Below, one piece after another: positions 37,222 to 50,053 of a DNA stretch of 64,000 nucleotides; position 1 is the first letter of the stretch, and each line of letters begins with the position of its first letter. The DNA is taken from contig NZ_FOSW01000019.1 in the NCBI RefSeq assembly GCF_900114385.1, forward strand, positions 30,806 through 94,805, in the 5' to 3' direction. Source of the stretch: Geodermatophilus ruber (GTDB lineage: Bacteria; Actinomycetota; Actinomycetes; Mycobacteriales; Geodermatophilaceae). The translations under genes were made by a program, and so were the position numbers. Below the pieces are notes generated by a model that saw only the letters and a list, made by a program, of their open reading frames with translations, was not told the origin of the DNA and searched no databases.

Positions 37222-38589
37222 CTGAGCGGGATCCTGCTGACGGTCCTCGGGATCGTCGCCTTCGCCGTCGGTCTGCTCTTCTCCATCGCCTTCCACGAGG
37301 CCGGCCACTTCTGGTGGGCCCGGAAGTTCGGTATGCGGGTACCCCAGTTCATGGTCGGGTTCGGCCCGACCATCTGGTCGCGCACCAAGGGGGAGACCGA
37401 GTACGGGATCAAGGCCGTCCCGCTCGGTGGCTACATCCGCATCGTCGGGATGATCCCCCCGGCGGAGGAGGGCGAGAGCGCGCGCGCCACCCGGATGCGC
37501 AGCTTCATCGCCGAGGTCCGCGGGCAGGCGCTCAACGACGTCCTCCCGACCGACGGCGACCGCGTCTTCTACAGGAAGCCCTGGTGGCAGCGGGTCGTCG
37601 TGATGTTCGCCGGCCCCTTCCACAACCTGGTGCTCGCCGTCCTGTTCTTCGCGGTCACCCTGACCGCCGTCGGCACCAGCGTGTTCACCACGACGGTCCG
37701 CGAGGTGCCCGCCTGCGTGCTGCCCGCGGGAGCGGCCAGCGCGAGCGCCGCGGACCCGTGCTCCGTGCCGATCACCGCCGCCGGCGAGCTCTGCGAGGCC
37801 GGGGCGCCCGGCTGCGCGCTGCCGCAGCGCAGCCCGGCCGCGGAGGCCGGGCTCCGGCCGGGCGACACCATCGTGGCCATCGAGGGGCAGGCGATCGACC
37901 GGACCGCCTACGACAGCTGGACGGCGGTGCAGGAGGCGATCCGCACCAGCCCGGGCCGGCCGCTGCAGCTGACCGTCGAGCGCGACGGCGAGCAGCGCGA
38001 CCTCACCGTCACCCCGATCGCCAACACCGTCTACGTCGAGGCCGGCAGCGACGAGACGACCACCGCCGGCTACCTCGGGGTGGCGCCGTCGCCCGAGCTG
38101 GCCCGGCAGTCGGTGGCCGCCCTGCCCGGCTACTTCGGCACGGTCGTCGCGAACTCCGTCGAGCGGCTGGTGGAGATCCCGCAGAAGATCCCCCAGCTGT
38201 TCAGGGCCGCGTTCCTCGGCGAGGAGCGGGACGCGAACGGGCCGATCGGGGTCGTCGGCGTCGGCCGGATCTCCGGCGAGGTCTTCGCCATCCAGGAGTT
38301 CTCCGGCGCGGAGAAGGTCAGCTTCTTCCTCAGCCTGCTGGCCAGCGTCAACCTGGTGCTGTTCCTGTTCAACCTGCTGCCGATCTACCCCCTCGACGGC
38401 GGGCACGTGGCGGGGGCGCTCTACGAGAAGGCGCGGTCGACCGTCGCCCGGGTGCGCGGTCGCCCGGACCCGGGCCCCTTCGACATCGCCCGGCTGATGC
38501 CGGTCGCCTACGTGGTCGCCGGGCTGTTCATCGGGCTCTCGGCGCTGCTGCTGATCGCCGACGTCGTCAACCCGATCACGCTGCAGTAG
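37222..38589 (+). CDS. Site-2 (M50) intramembrane metalloprotease, Rip1/RseP type
   Basis: Membrane zinc protease that in relatives cleaves anti-sigma factors. The active-site motif FHEAGHF lies near residue 24 and the second zinc ligand is in PLDGGH near residue 393. One PDZ domain lies between ([20 protein letters not shown]). The only start that keeps the first membrane segment is CTG at 37222, one base after the dxr stop; the first in-frame ATG is at 37333, after the HEAGH motif. This gives 455 residues. A Cys-bearing extracytoplasmic insert (ACVLP to CALPQ) precedes the PDZ domain. Confidence 0.92.
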   Translation: MSGILLTVLGIVAFAVGLLFSIAFHEAGHFWWARKFGMRVPQFMVGFGPTIWSRTKGETEYGIKAVPLGGYIRIVGMIPPAEEGESARATRMRSFIAEVRGQALNDVLPTDGDRVFYRKPWWQRVVVMFAGPFHNLVLAVLFFAVTLTAVGTSVFTTTVREVPACVLPAGAASASAADPCSVPITAAGELCEAGAPGCALPQRSPAAEAGLRPGDTIVAIEGQAIDRTAYDSWTAVQEAIRTSPGRPLQLTVERDGEQRDLTVTPIANTVYVEAGSDETTTAGYLGVAPSPELARQSVAALPGYFGTVVANSVERLVEIPQKIPQLFRAAFLGEERDANGPIGVVGVGRISGEVFAIQEFSGAEKVSFFLSLLASVNLVLFLFNLLPIYPLDGGHVAGALYEKARSTVARVRGRPDPGPFDIARLMPVAYVVAGLFIGLSALLLIADVVNPITLQ

Positions 38590-38641
38590 CGCCCGGGCGG
38601 GCGTCACAGCGGCGCCATCAGCACCGCCGTGCAGCGCGGGC

Positions 38642-38647
38642 GATACT
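38642..38647 (+). promoter_or_regulatory. Candidate -10 for a leaderless ispG transcript
   Basis: GATACT ends seven bases before the ispG ATG, and no Shine-Dalgarno sequence lies between. This mirrors the TAGGCT placement before lepB. Confidence 0.4.
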
Positions 38648-38654
38648 GGGTGTC

Positions 38655-39815
38655 ATGGCGACCCCCGTCAGTCTCGGCATGCCCGCTGCGCCCCCGCCCG
38701 TCCTGGCCCCCCGCCGGCGGACCCGGCAGCTCGACGTCGGTGGCGTCGGCGTCGGCAGCGATTTCCCCGTCAGCGTGCAGTCGATGACGACGACCAAGAC
38801 CGCCGACATCAACGCCACGCTGCAACAGATCGCCGAGCTCACCGCCGCCGGCTGCCAGATCGTGCGGGTCGCCGTCCCCGACACCGACGACGCCGAGGCG
38901 CTGCCGGCGATCGCCAAGAAGTCTCAGATCCCGGTCATCGCCGACATCCACTTCCAGCCGCGCTACGTCTTCGCCGCGATCGACGCCGGCTGCGCCGCCG
39001 TCCGCGTGAACCCGGGCAACATCAAGAAGTTCGACGACCGGGTCGGCGAGATCGCCAAGGCCGCCAAGGATGCCGGCATCCCGATCCGGATCGGCGTCAA
39101 CGCCGGGTCGCTGGACAAGCGACTGCTGGCCAAGTACGGCAAGGCCACCCCCGAGGCGCTGGTCGAGTCGGCGCTGTGGGAGTGCTCGCTGTTCGAGGAG
39201 CACGACTTCCGCGACATCAAGATCTCGGTCAAGCACAACGACCCGGTGGTCATGGTTCGCGCCTACGAGCTGCTGGCCGCGCAGTGCGACTACCCGCTGC
39301 ACCTGGGCGTCACCGAGGCCGGGCCGGCGTTCCAGGGCACGATCAAGTCCGCCGTCGCCTTCGGCGCGCTGCTCTCCCAGGGCATCGGCGACACCATCCG
39401 CGTCTCGCTGTCCGCCCCACCGGTGGAGGAGGTGAAGGTCGGCACCCAGATCCTGGAGTCGCTGAACCTCCGCCAGCGCGGCCTGGAGATCGTCAGCTGC
39501 CCGTCCTGCGGCCGGGCGCAGGTCGACGTCTACACGCTCGCCGACGAGGTCACCGCCGGCCTCGACGGGCTCGAGGTGCCGCTGCGCGTGGCGGTCATGG
39601 GCTGCGTCGTCAACGGCCCGGGCGAAGCACGCGAGGCCGACCTCGGCGTGGCGTCGGGCAACGGCAAGGGGCAGATCTTCGTCAGGGGCGAGGTCGTGAA
39701 GACCGTGCCGGAGTCGCAGATCGTCGAGACCCTGATCGAGGAGGCCATGCGCCTCGCCGCCGAGCAGACCGACGCCGGCACCCCCTCCGGCCCGCCCGTC
39801 GTCACCGTCGGCTGA
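38655..39815 (+). CDS. ispG: 4-hydroxy-3-methylbut-2-en-1-yl diphosphate synthase
   Basis: MEP-pathway iron-sulfur enzyme that makes HMBPP. The 386-residue product has the TIM-barrel N-terminal domain ([40 protein letters not shown]). The [4Fe-4S] cysteines are in SCPSCGRAQ and [11 protein letters not shown] near the C-terminus. A Pro-rich extension of about 22 residues precedes the core. Confidence 0.96.
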   Translation: MATPVSLGMPAAPPPVLAPRRRTRQLDVGGVGVGSDFPVSVQSMTTTKTADINATLQQIAELTAAGCQIVRVAVPDTDDAEALPAIAKKSQIPVIADIHFQPRYVFAAIDAGCAAVRVNPGNIKKFDDRVGEIAKAAKDAGIPIRIGVNAGSLDKRLLAKYGKATPEALVESALWECSLFEEHDFRDIKISVKHNDPVVMVRAYELLAAQCDYPLHLGVTEAGPAFQGTIKSAVAFGALLSQGIGDTIRVSLSAPPVEEVKVGTQILESLNLRQRGLEIVSCPSCGRAQVDVYTLADEVTAGLDGLEVPLRVAVMGCVVNGPGEAREADLGVASGNGKGQIFVRGEVVKTVPESQIVETLIEEAMRLAAEQTDAGTPSGPPVVTVG

Positions 39816-39822
39816 CGCGTCC

Positions 39823-40674
39823 GTGCTCCGTACGCCGACGGCCCGGGTGCTCGACGAGGAGGACGAGCCCGCCGTCCGCCGCCTGCTGGCCACCGACCCG
39901 GTCGCCGCGTGCGTCCTCGCCGGCCGGGTGGAGGCCGTCGGCACGGCGGCGTCCGCCCTCGGCGCACCGCTGTGGGGGTTCGGCGCCGGTCGGTCGCTCG
40001 AGGCGGTCTGCCTGGCGGGGGCCAACCTCATCCCGTTCGCCCTGCCCGGCGCGGAACGGGCCGCGGCCGTCGCCTTCGCCGAGCGCGCGCGGCGGGCCGG
40101 CCGGCGGTGCTCGACGATCGTCGGGCCCGCTGCCGCCGTCGCCCCGCTGTGGGAGCTGCTCGCGCCCGCCTGGGGGGCGTGCCGGGACTGCCGCCCGTGC
40201 CAGCCGCTGCTGGCCATCGAGGGCCCGCCGGCGGTGGCGCCGGAGCCGCAGGTCCGCCCGGTCCGCCCCGCGGAGCTGGAGATCCTCCTGCCGGCGGCGG
40301 TGGCCATGTTCACCGAGGAGGTCGGCGTCAGCCCGCTGCGGGTCGACGGCGGTGCCGGCTACCGGGCGCGGGTCTCCGAGCTCGTCCGCGCCGGCCAGTC
40401 GCTGGCCTGGATCGAGCGCGGCGAGGTGCTGTTCAAGGCCGAGATCGGCGCGGTCTCGCGCGGCGTCTGCCAGATCCAGGGGGTGTGGGTGGCCCCCGGT
40501 CACCGCGGCCGCGGCGTCGGCACCGCCGGTACCGCCGCGGTGGTGGAGTACGCGCGCACCACCATCGCCCCGGTGGTGAGCCTCTACGTCAACGACTTCA
40601 ACACCCCCGCCCGGGCGGCCTACGCCCGGGTCGGCTTCGAGCAGGTCGGGACCTTCGCCAGCATCCTGTTCTGA
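39823..40674 (+). CDS. DUF4081-type GNAT acetyltransferase
   Basis: A 283-residue protein with an N-terminal DUF4081 domain and a C-terminal GNAT domain, as in the Mycobacterium gene downstream of ispG (Rv2867c type). The acetyl-CoA loop is VWVAPGHRGRGVGTAG near residue 223, and the end is NTPARAAYARVGFEQVGTFA. The linker carries ACRDCRPCQP, three closely spaced cysteines. Substrate unknown. The GTG start lies seven bases after ispG. Confidence 0.88.
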   Translation: MLRTPTARVLDEEDEPAVRRLLATDPVAACVLAGRVEAVGTAASALGAPLWGFGAGRSLEAVCLAGANLIPFALPGAERAAAVAFAERARRAGRRCSTIVGPAAAVAPLWELLAPAWGACRDCRPCQPLLAIEGPPAVAPEPQVRPVRPAELEILLPAAVAMFTEEVGVSPLRVDGGAGYRARVSELVRAGQSLAWIERGEVLFKAEIGAVSRGVCQIQGVWVAPGHRGRGVGTAGTAAVVEYARTTIAPVVSLYVNDFNTPARAAYARVGFEQVGTFASILF

Positions 40675-40740
40675 GCCCGTCCCCAGCGGGCCGGAGCGGC
40701 TGCCCGGTGCCGTCGGTGGCGTCTGGAACGCTGTCTCCCC

Positions 40741-42636
40741 GTGCGCACACGTCGGGGGACGGTCCTGGGAACCACGCTCCTGCTGCTCGCCGCGCCGGCG
40801 CTGGCCGCCTGCTCCGGCGACGCGGAGGGCGACGTCCGGGAGGCCGCTGAGGCGTTCCTCGAGGACTGGGCGGCCGGGGACGCCGATGCCGCCGCCGGCG
40901 CCACCACCGACCCGGAGACGGCCGGCGCGCTGCTGGAGCAGGCCGCCGCGGACCTCCCCGGCGCCACCCTCGCCGCCGAGGTGGGGGACGTCGCCGTCGA
41001 GGACGGCACCGCCACGGTCACCTGGACCGCGACCTGGGACCTCGCCGCCGCGCCCGAGTGGAGCTACCCGGCCACCCTGCGCCTGCGCGAGGCCGACGAG
41101 GGCTGGGACGTCGTCGCCGAGCCGACCCTGGTGCACCCGGAGCTCGGCGAGGGGCAGCACCTGCTGGTCGAGCGGGCCCTGCCCGAGCGGGCACCGATCA
41201 CCGACGCCGCCGGGGCGCCGCTGTTCACCCCCACCGAAGTCGTCAACGTCGGCGTCGACCCGGCTCAGGTGACCGACCTGCCCGCGCTGGCCGCGGCGCT
41301 GTCGGCGGCCACCGGGATCGCCGCCGAGGAGATCGCCGCCGACGTCCAGGCCGCTCCGGCGGCCCAGTTCGTCCCTGTGATCACGCTGCGGCGACCGGAC
41401 TTCGAGGCGATCCGGGCGCAGGTCTTCGACCTGCCCGGCGCGGTCTTCCCGACCGACACCCGGCTGCTCGCCCCCTCCGCCCGCTTCGCCTCGGCGCTGC
41501 TCGGCCGGGTCGGGCCGGCCACCGCCGAGGTGGTGGAGGAGTCCGGCGAGGAGGGCGCGCCGGTCTACGCCGCCGGCGACCAGCTGGGTCTCTCCGGGCT
41601 GCAGCGAGCCCTCCAGGAGCAGCTCACCGGCACCCCCGGCTTCACCGTGACCGTGGTCAGCACCGACGACGGCACCGGCGACGCCGGCCGGGAGATCGAC
41701 GCCGTCGCCCCGGTGCCCGGCCAGCCGGTGCAGACACCTCTGGTGCCCGCCGTCCAGACCGCCGCCGACGCCGCCGTCGCCGGGCAGCCCCTGCCCACCC
41801 ACCTGGTTGTCGTCCGGCCCGGTACCGGGGAGATCCTCGCGGTCTCCTCCAACGAGGCGGCCGCCGCGGGCGATGCGCTGGGCGGCCAGTACCCGCCGGG
41901 GTCGAGCATGAAGACGATCACCGCCACGGCGCTGCTGAGCACCGGCGCGCTCACCCCGCAGACGCCGGTGCCCTGCCCGGGCACGACGGTCGTGGACGGC
42001 CGCGAGTTCGAGAACCAGAACCAGTTCGACCTCGGCACGGTGCCGTTCACCGAGGCCTTCGCCCGGTCGTGCAACACGACCTTCATGCAGCAGGCGCTGG
42101 GTCTGCCCGACGGCGCGCTCGCCGCCGCGGCCGCCTCCTACGGGGTGGGCACCGACTGGCAGCTGCCCGTCGACGTCTTCAGCGGCAGCGTGCCCGCGGA
42201 CAGCACCGGGACGACGAAGGCGGCCGACGCCATCGGCCAGGGCCGGGTGCTGATGAGCCCCGCCCAGCTGGCCCTCGTCGCGGCCGGTGTGGCCGGGGGC
42301 ACCGCGGTGGTGCCGGTGGAGGTCGTCGGTGCCGAGCCGGCCGGCGCGATCCCGGCCGGCCCCGACCCGGCGGTGCTCGAGGCGCTGCGCCCGATGATGC
42401 GGCAGGTGGTGCTGTCCGGGACCGCCTCCGCCCTGGCCGACCGCGGTGAGGTCTACGGCAAGACCGGGACGGCGGAGTACGGCAGCAACACGCCGCCGGA
42501 CGCGCACGGCTGGTTCATGGGCTACCAGCTCGCCGGCCCGCAGGGCGACCTGGCCTTCGCCGTCCTGGTGGAGGGCGGGCAGTCCAGCAGCGCGGCGGTC
42601 GGGGTCACCGACGCCTTCCTCGGCAACCTGGGGTAG
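40741..42636 (+). CDS. Lipoprotein penicillin-binding protein (transpeptidase) with NTF2-like domain
   Basis: Peptidoglycan transpeptidase anchored as a lipoprotein: the signal LLLLAAPALAAC has a lipobox ending in Cys. An NTF2-like (MecA-N) domain follows to about residue 140, then a PBP dimerisation region. In the transpeptidase domain the active-site SxxK is in PPGSSMKTITAT (Ser near 389), SxN in FARSCNTTF and KTG in VYGKTGTAEYG. All three motifs are intact. Length 631 residues; matches the Rv2864c-type position downstream of ispG and the DUF4081 gene. Confidence 0.92.
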   Translation: MRTRRGTVLGTTLLLLAAPALAACSGDAEGDVREAAEAFLEDWAAGDADAAAGATTDPETAGALLEQAAADLPGATLAAEVGDVAVEDGTATVTWTATWDLAAAPEWSYPATLRLREADEGWDVVAEPTLVHPELGEGQHLLVERALPERAPITDAAGAPLFTPTEVVNVGVDPAQVTDLPALAAALSAATGIAAEEIAADVQAAPAAQFVPVITLRRPDFEAIRAQVFDLPGAVFPTDTRLLAPSARFASALLGRVGPATAEVVEESGEEGAPVYAAGDQLGLSGLQRALQEQLTGTPGFTVTVVSTDDGTGDAGREIDAVAPVPGQPVQTPLVPAVQTAADAAVAGQPLPTHLVVVRPGTGEILAVSSNEAAAAGDALGGQYPPGSSMKTITATALLSTGALTPQTPVPCPGTTVVDGREFENQNQFDLGTVPFTEAFARSCNTTFMQQALGLPDGALAAAAASYGVGTDWQLPVDVFSGSVPADSTGTTKAADAIGQGRVLMSPAQLALVAAGVAGGTAVVPVEVVGAEPAGAIPAGPDPAVLEALRPMMRQVVLSGTASALADRGEVYGKTGTAEYGSNTPPDAHGWFMGYQLAGPQGDLAFAVLVEGGQSSSAAVGVTDAFLGNLG

Positions 42637-42700
42637 GGACCCCACCCGGCGCGAACGGCCCCGTCCTGAGCTTGCGAAGGGTGGGGAGGGCGGGGTCCTT
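42637..42700 (+). repeat. Hairpin intergenic repeat, copy C
   Basis: Begins GGGACCCC right after the PBP stop. It includes GGCCCCGTCC (42657-42666) and GAGCTTGCGA, and ends GGCGGGGTCCTT. GGACCCCaCCC can pair with GGGcGGGGTCC. It fills the whole gap between the PBP gene and the converging DUF4439 gene, ending three bases before the latter's stop codon, so it likely serves as a bidirectional terminator here. Confidence 0.75.
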
Positions 42701-43144
42701 CTACAGGCCGGGGAAGGCCTCGGTGACCGGGGACCGCCCGGCGGCGGCCCGCCAGCGCACGGCGCGCACCTCGGCGGCACTGAGCTCCTCCACGGCCGGC
42801 TGCCGGACGCCGGGCCCGGTGGCCCGGTCGAGCGCATGCACCCAGGCCGCGGCGACGCCGTCCTCCAGCACGACCGCCAGCGTCGCGGCGTCCACGGGGG
42901 AGAGGACGGGGAAGGGCAGCGCGTAGCCGGCCTCCGGCAGGACGGGGTCGGCCCCCCGCTCCTCCAGCAGCGCCGCCAGCCGGTCGCGGACGTCGCGGTG
43001 CGCGTTCTCCGCCGTGACCGCCTCGGCTCGTCGCTCCGGTGGCAGGGCCGCGCCCACCACCCCGTAGCCCCACACGGCCGCGTGCTCGGCGGCGAGCACC
43101 CCGCGCAGCGCGTCGGTCTCCGTCCGGGCGCCGTCCTCAGTCAC
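42701..43144 (-). CDS. DUF4439 ferritin-like protein
   Basis: A 147-residue helical protein with a ferritin-like DUF4439 domain: LRGVLAAEHAAVWGYGVVGA, then ENAHRDVRDRLAALL and ALAVVLEDG-type helices. The Glu and His residues in these helices resemble ferritin-type positions, but metal binding is unproven. GTG 43144 is the start. The upstream lipoprotein gene is of similar helical type, and both are in the position of Rv2843/Rv2844 next to rimP. Confidence 0.82.
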   Translation of the reverse strand: MTEDGARTETDALRGVLAAEHAAVWGYGVVGAALPPERRAEAVTAENAHRDVRDRLAALLEERGADPVLPEAGYALPFPVLSPVDAATLAVVLEDGVAAAWVHALDRATGPGVRQPAVEELSAAEVRAVRWRAAAGRSPVTEAFPGL

Positions 43145-43171
43145 GTGCGGCTCCTCTCCACGGGGCGGGGC

Positions 43172-43654
43172 TCATGCCAGCGCCGCTTCCTGCCCGCGCA
43201 GCCCCGCGGCGATCGAGCCCAGCAGCGCCGCGCGGGCCCCGCTCTGGTCCACGCACACCCCGGCGTGCGCGCTCGCGGCCGCGGCGACCTGCGCGCGCAG
43301 CCAGCCGCGGACGTCGGCGCCCGCCGGCGGCCCGTCCGCGGCGGGCGAGGAGGAGGCGGAGGTGGCCGGCGCCGCGGCGCGCAGCCGGTCGAGCTGGCTG
43401 CCGGCCTGCTCGGCCAGCGCGGCCACCTGCCTCCCGAGGGCGGCGTCGGCGGCCGCGGCCGCCGCGTAGGCGGCCACCAGCCCCTCCTGCACGGCCACCT
43501 GCGCGGCGAGCCGGTCGGCCTGCTCGGGCCCTCCCCGCTGCTCCGTGCCGGAGCCCGCGGTGCAGCCGGCCGCGGCGAGCGCGAGCCCCGCCGAGGCCAC
43601 CAGGAGGGCGCGCCGGGAGAGACCCCTCGGGGCGGGGGCGGAGGAGGGCAGCAT
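43172..43654 (-). CDS. Ala-rich lipoprotein, ferritin-like/DUF4439 type
   Basis: A 160-residue predicted lipoprotein. The N-terminus has a Tat-like twin arginine ([20 protein letters not shown]) with the lipobox Cys. Two or three long Ala-rich helices follow ([40 protein letters not shown]), separated by a Ser/Pro/Gly linker. ATG 43654 has GAGAGA nine bases upstream; ATG 43663 is the alternative. It reads toward the DUF4439 gene, 27 bases away, so the two are probably cotranscribed. Function unknown. Confidence 0.75.
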   Translation of the reverse strand: MLPSSAPAPRGLSRRALLVASAGLALAAAGCTAGSGTEQRGGPEQADRLAAQVAVQEGLVAAYAAAAAADAALGRQVAALAEQAGSQLDRLRAAAPATSASSSPAADGPPAGADVRGWLRAQVAAAASAHAGVCVDQSGARAALLGSIAAGLRGQEAALA

Positions 43655-43874
43655 CGCCGCCATTCTCTCAGCCCGGCGCGGGGAGGGCCGGGAGCACACG
43701 GCGGGGCGGGGCGGCCAGGCCGCCGGGTCTCGGGCGCGGTCGGTGGGCGGTAGCCTGACCTTTCCGCCCGGTACCGGGCGCGACGCCGCATGCCGGCGCC
43801 CGCGGGGGGCACGACACCGGGCAGGACACCGCCCGCCCACGTGCTCCGACCGAGCCAGGAGAGGGAGGAAGCCC

Positions 43875-44462
43875 GTGTCCGCCGCTTCCCGCGCCGACGC
43901 CGTCGCCACTCGGCTGGCCGAGTGGATCGCACCGGTGGTCGAGGCCGCCGGGTACGACCTCGAGGAGCTGGTGGTGACCCCGGCCGGCCGGCGCAGCGTC
44001 GTGCGGGTCGTGGTCGACCGCGACTCCGGGGTCACGCTCGACGACATCGCCGAGGTCAGCCACGCGGTGTCCGCCGCCCTCGACGCGAACGACGGGGACT
44101 TCGGCGCGGCTCCCTACGTGCTGGAGGTGACCAGCCCGGGGGTCGACCGGCCGCTGACCGAGCCCCGGCACTGGCGGCGCAACACCGGCCGGCTGGTGGC
44201 GGTCGGCATCGGTCCCGCGGACGGGGTCGAGCAGGTGATCGCGCGGGTGACCACGGTCGACGACGACGGGGTCACGCTGGCGGTGGAGGCGACGGGCAAG
44301 CCCGGGGCGAAGAAGCGCCCGCCCACCCAGCGGCAGGTGCCCTGGCAGGAGCTGGGGTCCGGCCGGGTGCAGGTGGAGTTCGGCCGGCCCGGCCCCGGGA
44401 CGGACACGCAGGCGGACCCCGCGGACGACGAGGACGACGAGGACGACGGAGAAGGACAGTGA
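43875..44462 (+). CDS. rimP: Ribosome maturation factor RimP
   Basis: 30S assembly factor. GTG 43875 with GAGGGAGGAAG upstream gives 195 residues. The N-terminal domain includes [20 protein letters not shown] and [15 protein letters not shown]; the link [20 protein letters not shown] is diagnostic. The C-terminus has an acidic tail of repeated Asp/Glu. The stop overlaps the nusA start (GTGA), the standard coupling. Confidence 0.94.
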   Translation: MSAASRADAVATRLAEWIAPVVEAAGYDLEELVVTPAGRRSVVRVVVDRDSGVTLDDIAEVSHAVSAALDANDGDFGAAPYVLEVTSPGVDRPLTEPRHWRRNTGRLVAVGIGPADGVEQVIARVTTVDDDGVTLAVEATGKPGAKKRPPTQRQVPWQELGSGRVQVEFGRPGPGTDTQADPADDEDDEDDGEGQ

Positions 44463-45604
44463 ACATCGACGTGACCGCCCTCAAGGCGGTCGAGCGGGAG
44501 AAGGGCATCCCGGCCGACACGGTCATCGAGGCCATCGAGTCGGCGCTGGTGACGGCCTACCGGCACGCCGACGGCGCCGCCAAGCACGTGCGGGTCCACG
44601 TCGACCGCCGCACCGGCGAGGTCGCGGTGCTGGCCCAGGAGCTGGGCCCGGACGGCGAGGTCGTCCGCGAGTGGGACGACACCCCGGGCGACTTCGGCCG
44701 GATCGCCGCCAGCACCGCCAAGCAGGTCATCGTGCAGCGGCTGCGCGACGCCGAGCACGAGCAGACCTTCGGCGAGTACGCCGGCAAGGAGGGCGACATC
44801 GTCAGCGGCATCGTGCAGGCGCACGATCGTCGCAACGTGCAGGGCACGGTGCTCATCGACATCGGCAAGGTGGAGGCGGTGCTGCCCCCCGCCGAGCAGG
44901 TGCCGGGGGAGACCTACGCGCACGGCAGCCGGCTCAAGGCCTACGTGGTCTCGGTCGCCCGCACCTTCCGCGGCCCGCAGGTGACCGTCTCGCGCACCCA
45001 CCCGAACCTGGTGCGCAAGCTGTTCGCCCTCGAGGTCCCCGAGATCGCCGACGGCAGCGTGGAGATCGTCGCCGTGGCCCGCGAGGCCGGGCACCGGTCG
45101 AAGATCGCCGTCCGCTCGAGGGTTCCGGGCCTCAACGCCAAGGGCGCCTGCATCGGCCCGATGGGGCAGCGGGTCCGCAACGTGATGAGCGAGCTGCACG
45201 GCGAGAAGATCGACATCGTCGACTGGTCCGACGACCCGGCCGCCTTCGTGGCCTCCGCGCTGAGCCCGGCCCGGGTGAGCACTGCCCGGCTGGTCGACCC
45301 GCAGGCCAAGGCGGTCCGCGTCGTGGTGCCCGACTACCAGCTCTCGCTGGCGATCGGCAAGGAGGGGCAGAACGCCCGCCTCGCCGCCCGCCTCACCGGG
45401 TGCCGGATCGACATCCGCAGCGACGCCCAGCCCGACGACGCCGTGCCCTCCCCGGGGGTCGGCCGGGCGCCGCTGCGCTCGGGCGCGCCGGTGGCCCGCA
45501 CGGGCGGTCCCGGCGGCCGTCCGGGCGCTCCGGGCGGGGGGCCGCGACCCGGTCGGGGGGGCCGTGACCGGAGTGCGGAACATCGAGGCCCCGCAGCGCG
45601 CTAG
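44459..45604 (+). CDS. nusA: Transcription termination/antitermination protein NusA
   Basis: RNA polymerase-binding factor. The 381-residue product has an N-terminal polymerase-binding domain (1-~110), an S1 domain ([20 protein letters not shown]) and two KH domains ([20 protein letters not shown] and [20 protein letters not shown]). A C-terminal tail rich in Gly, Pro and Arg replaces the acidic repeats of enterobacterial NusA. A TAGAGT overlapping its stop may be a promoter for ylxR. Confidence 0.95.
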   Translation: MNIDVTALKAVEREKGIPADTVIEAIESALVTAYRHADGAAKHVRVHVDRRTGEVAVLAQELGPDGEVVREWDDTPGDFGRIAASTAKQVIVQRLRDAEHEQTFGEYAGKEGDIVSGIVQAHDRRNVQGTVLIDIGKVEAVLPPAEQVPGETYAHGSRLKAYVVSVARTFRGPQVTVSRTHPNLVRKLFALEVPEIADGSVEIVAVAREAGHRSKIAVRSRVPGLNAKGACIGPMGQRVRNVMSELHGEKIDIVDWSDDPAAFVASALSPARVSTARLVDPQAKAVRVVVPDYQLSLAIGKEGQNARLAARLTGCRIDIRSDAQPDDAVPSPGVGRAPLRSGAPVARTGGPGGRPGAPGGGPRPGRGGRDRSAEHRGPAAR

Positions 45605-45612
45605 AGTGCAGG

Positions 45613-46008
45613 GTGGCCGAAACGTCGATCCCGGTACGCACCTGCGTGGGCTGCCGGAAGCGCGCTCCGGTCACCGATCTGCTGCGTGTCGTTGCCAGGT
45701 CCGGGGCTCTCGTCCCTGATCCGCGGCGACGGCTCCCCGGTCGGGGTGCGTCCCTGCACCCGACACCGGAGTGCCTGCGCGCAGCGGAGCGACGCCGGGC
45801 TTTCGTCCGGGCACTGCGCCTCCCCGGGGGTGGCAGCGCCCCGGTGGAGGCCGGTCCGCTCCGGGCCCACGTTCTCGGTGCGCCGTCCCCGGCGCCGGCG
45901 AGTGCGGGGCCCGAGGCGGGCGACCGTGATCGAACGACAGATCGCAACCACACAGTCGGATCGGCACCAGGCCGGTCCGCACGTCGAGAGCAGGACGTCG
46001 TCGGATGA
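45613..46008 (+). CDS. ylxR: YlxR family RNA-binding protein
   Basis: A 131-residue protein with the YlxR (DUF448) domain: PVRTCVGCRKRAPVTDLLRV, LVPDPRRRLPGRGASLHP and the ECLRAAERRRAFVRAL helix. In other bacteria YlxR is reported to bind nucleic acid and affect gene expression; here its role is inferred from position. The last ~40 residues are low-complexity. GTG 45613 follows a TAGAGT sequence by five bases and no ribosome-binding site is seen, so a leaderless transcript is possible in addition to readthrough from nusA. Confidence 0.9.
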   Translation: MAETSIPVRTCVGCRKRAPVTDLLRVVARSGALVPDPRRRLPGRGASLHPTPECLRAAERRRAFVRALRLPGGGSAPVEAGPLRAHVLGAPSPAPASAGPEAGDRDRTTDRNHTVGSAPGRSARREQDVVG

Positions 46009-46094
46009 GTCAGCCGTGAAGTCCCCACGATGACCATGCACCACTAACGACGAGGTCGCGCGGGCCAGCCGCCGGCCTCACCAAGAGGAGACCC

Positions 46095-49046
<2,952 letters not shown>

Positions 49047-49056
49047 GAGGACCCTG

Positions 49057-49100
49057 CTGCAGGGTCCCACCGCTGGCAGGCTCGCGGTGGGACCCTGCAG
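49057..49100 (+). terminator. Terminator hairpin after infB
   Basis: A perfect 17-bp stem (49057-49073 with 49084-49100; arms start CTGCAGGGTCC and end GGACCCTGCAG) with a 10-base loop, 11 bases after the stop. Confidence 0.85.
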
Positions 49101-49141
49101 CGAGGCGCCGGTTCAGCAGCAGGTCGGGGGGTGGTGATCCG

Positions 49142-49438
49142 GTGTTCACCGGGTCGCTGACCGCTGACCTGCTGCTGGGCGACGTCCACTCGCTCAAGGG
49201 CAAGCGCGCCGTCGTCCGGCCGATCGTGGCCGAGCTACGACGGCGCTACGCCGTGGCCGCGGCCGAGGTGGGTGACCAGGACCTGCACCGGCGCGCGCAG
49301 GTCGCCGTCGCCACGGTGGCGGCCGACCCCACCCAGGTCACCGACGTGCTCGACGCGTGCGAGCGGTTGCTGGCCGAGCGGCCGGAGGTGACGCTGCTGT
49401 CGACGCACCGTCAGCTGTTCTCCGACACCGACTGTTGA
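49142..49438 (+). CDS. YlxP/DUF503 family protein
   Basis: A 98-residue conserved protein of unknown function usually found between infB and rbfA. The GTG at 49142 gives FTGSLTADLLLGDVHSLKGK, the family start. Later hallmarks are VAELRRRYAVAAAEVGDQDL and RAQVAVATVAADPTQV. A GGGGGGTGGT stretch upstream can act as the ribosome-binding site. Confidence 0.9.
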   Translation: MFTGSLTADLLLGDVHSLKGKRAVVRPIVAELRRRYAVAAAEVGDQDLHRRAQVAVATVAADPTQVTDVLDACERLLAERPEVTLLSTHRQLFSDTDC

Positions 49439-49440
49439 AG

Positions 49441-49492
49441 GGCCCCGTCGTCCCCACCCCTCGCAGGATCGGGGCGGGACCCGGGACGGGGC
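49441..49492 (-). repeat. Hairpin intergenic repeat, copy D (inverted)
   Basis: Two bases after the ylxP stop. Outer arms are GGCCCCGTC and GACGGGGCC; an inner CCCaCCCC pairs with GGGGcGGG around TCGCAGGATC. The minus strand carries the family core GATCCTGCGAGGGGTGGGGA. It is the best-paired copy and may terminate ylxP transcription. Confidence 0.75.
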
Positions 49493-49546
49493 CATCCCCG
49501 TTGTCCACCCGGCGTCGCCCGACGCCCTGACCCCAGGAGGTCTGCG

Positions 49547-50053
49547 ATGGCCGACCCGGCCCGCGCTCGCAAGCTGGCGGTCCGCATCCGCCAGATCGTC
49601 TCTGCCGCGATCGAGTCCCAGATCAAGGACCCGCGCCTGGGCATGGTGACCGTCACCGACGCTCGCGTGACCGGTGACCTGCGTGAGGCGACGGTGTTCT
49701 ACACCGTCTACGGGGACGCCACCCAGGTCGAGGAATCGGCCAAGGCGCTGGCCAGCGCCACCGGCGTGCTGCGCTCGACCGTCGGCAAGCAGACCGGGAT
49801 CAAGTTCGTCCCGACGCTGACCTTCGTCGCCGACCACGTTCCCGACACCGCCCGCGAGCTCGACGAGGCGCTCGAGCGGGTGCGGCACGCCGACGCCGAG
49901 CTCGCCCGCATCCGCGAGGGGGCCACCTACGCCGGCGAGGCCGATCCCTACCGCCGTCCGGCCGAGGAGGGCGACGAGGACGAGGGCACGACGGAGGCCG
50001 GGACCGCCGATGACCGTGCCGACGCGCCCGCCGGGAGCAGGAGTGCCTCGTGA
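49547..50053 (+). CDS. rbfA: Ribosome-binding factor A
   Basis: 30S maturation factor with a type II KH fold. The ATG at 49547 is preceded by AGGAGGT; 168 residues. The core is VRIRQIVSAAIESQIKDPRL, VTVTDARVTGDLREATVFYT and LRSTVGKQTGIKFVPTLTFV. The C-terminal ~50 residues are acidic and disordered. Overlaps the next small gene by GTGA. Confidence 0.95.
   Translation: MADPARARKLAVRIRQIVSAAIESQIKDPRLGMVTVTDARVTGDLREATVFYTVYGDATQVEESAKALASATGVLRSTVGKQTGIKFVPTLTFVADHVPDTARELDEALERVRHADAELARIREGATYAGEADPYRRPAEEGDEDEGTTEAGTADDRADAPAGSRSAS

Noticed and set aside
44114..45583. A 489-codon minus-strand frame opposite rimP and nusA
   Set aside because: Compositional shadow; both plus-strand genes are unmistakable.
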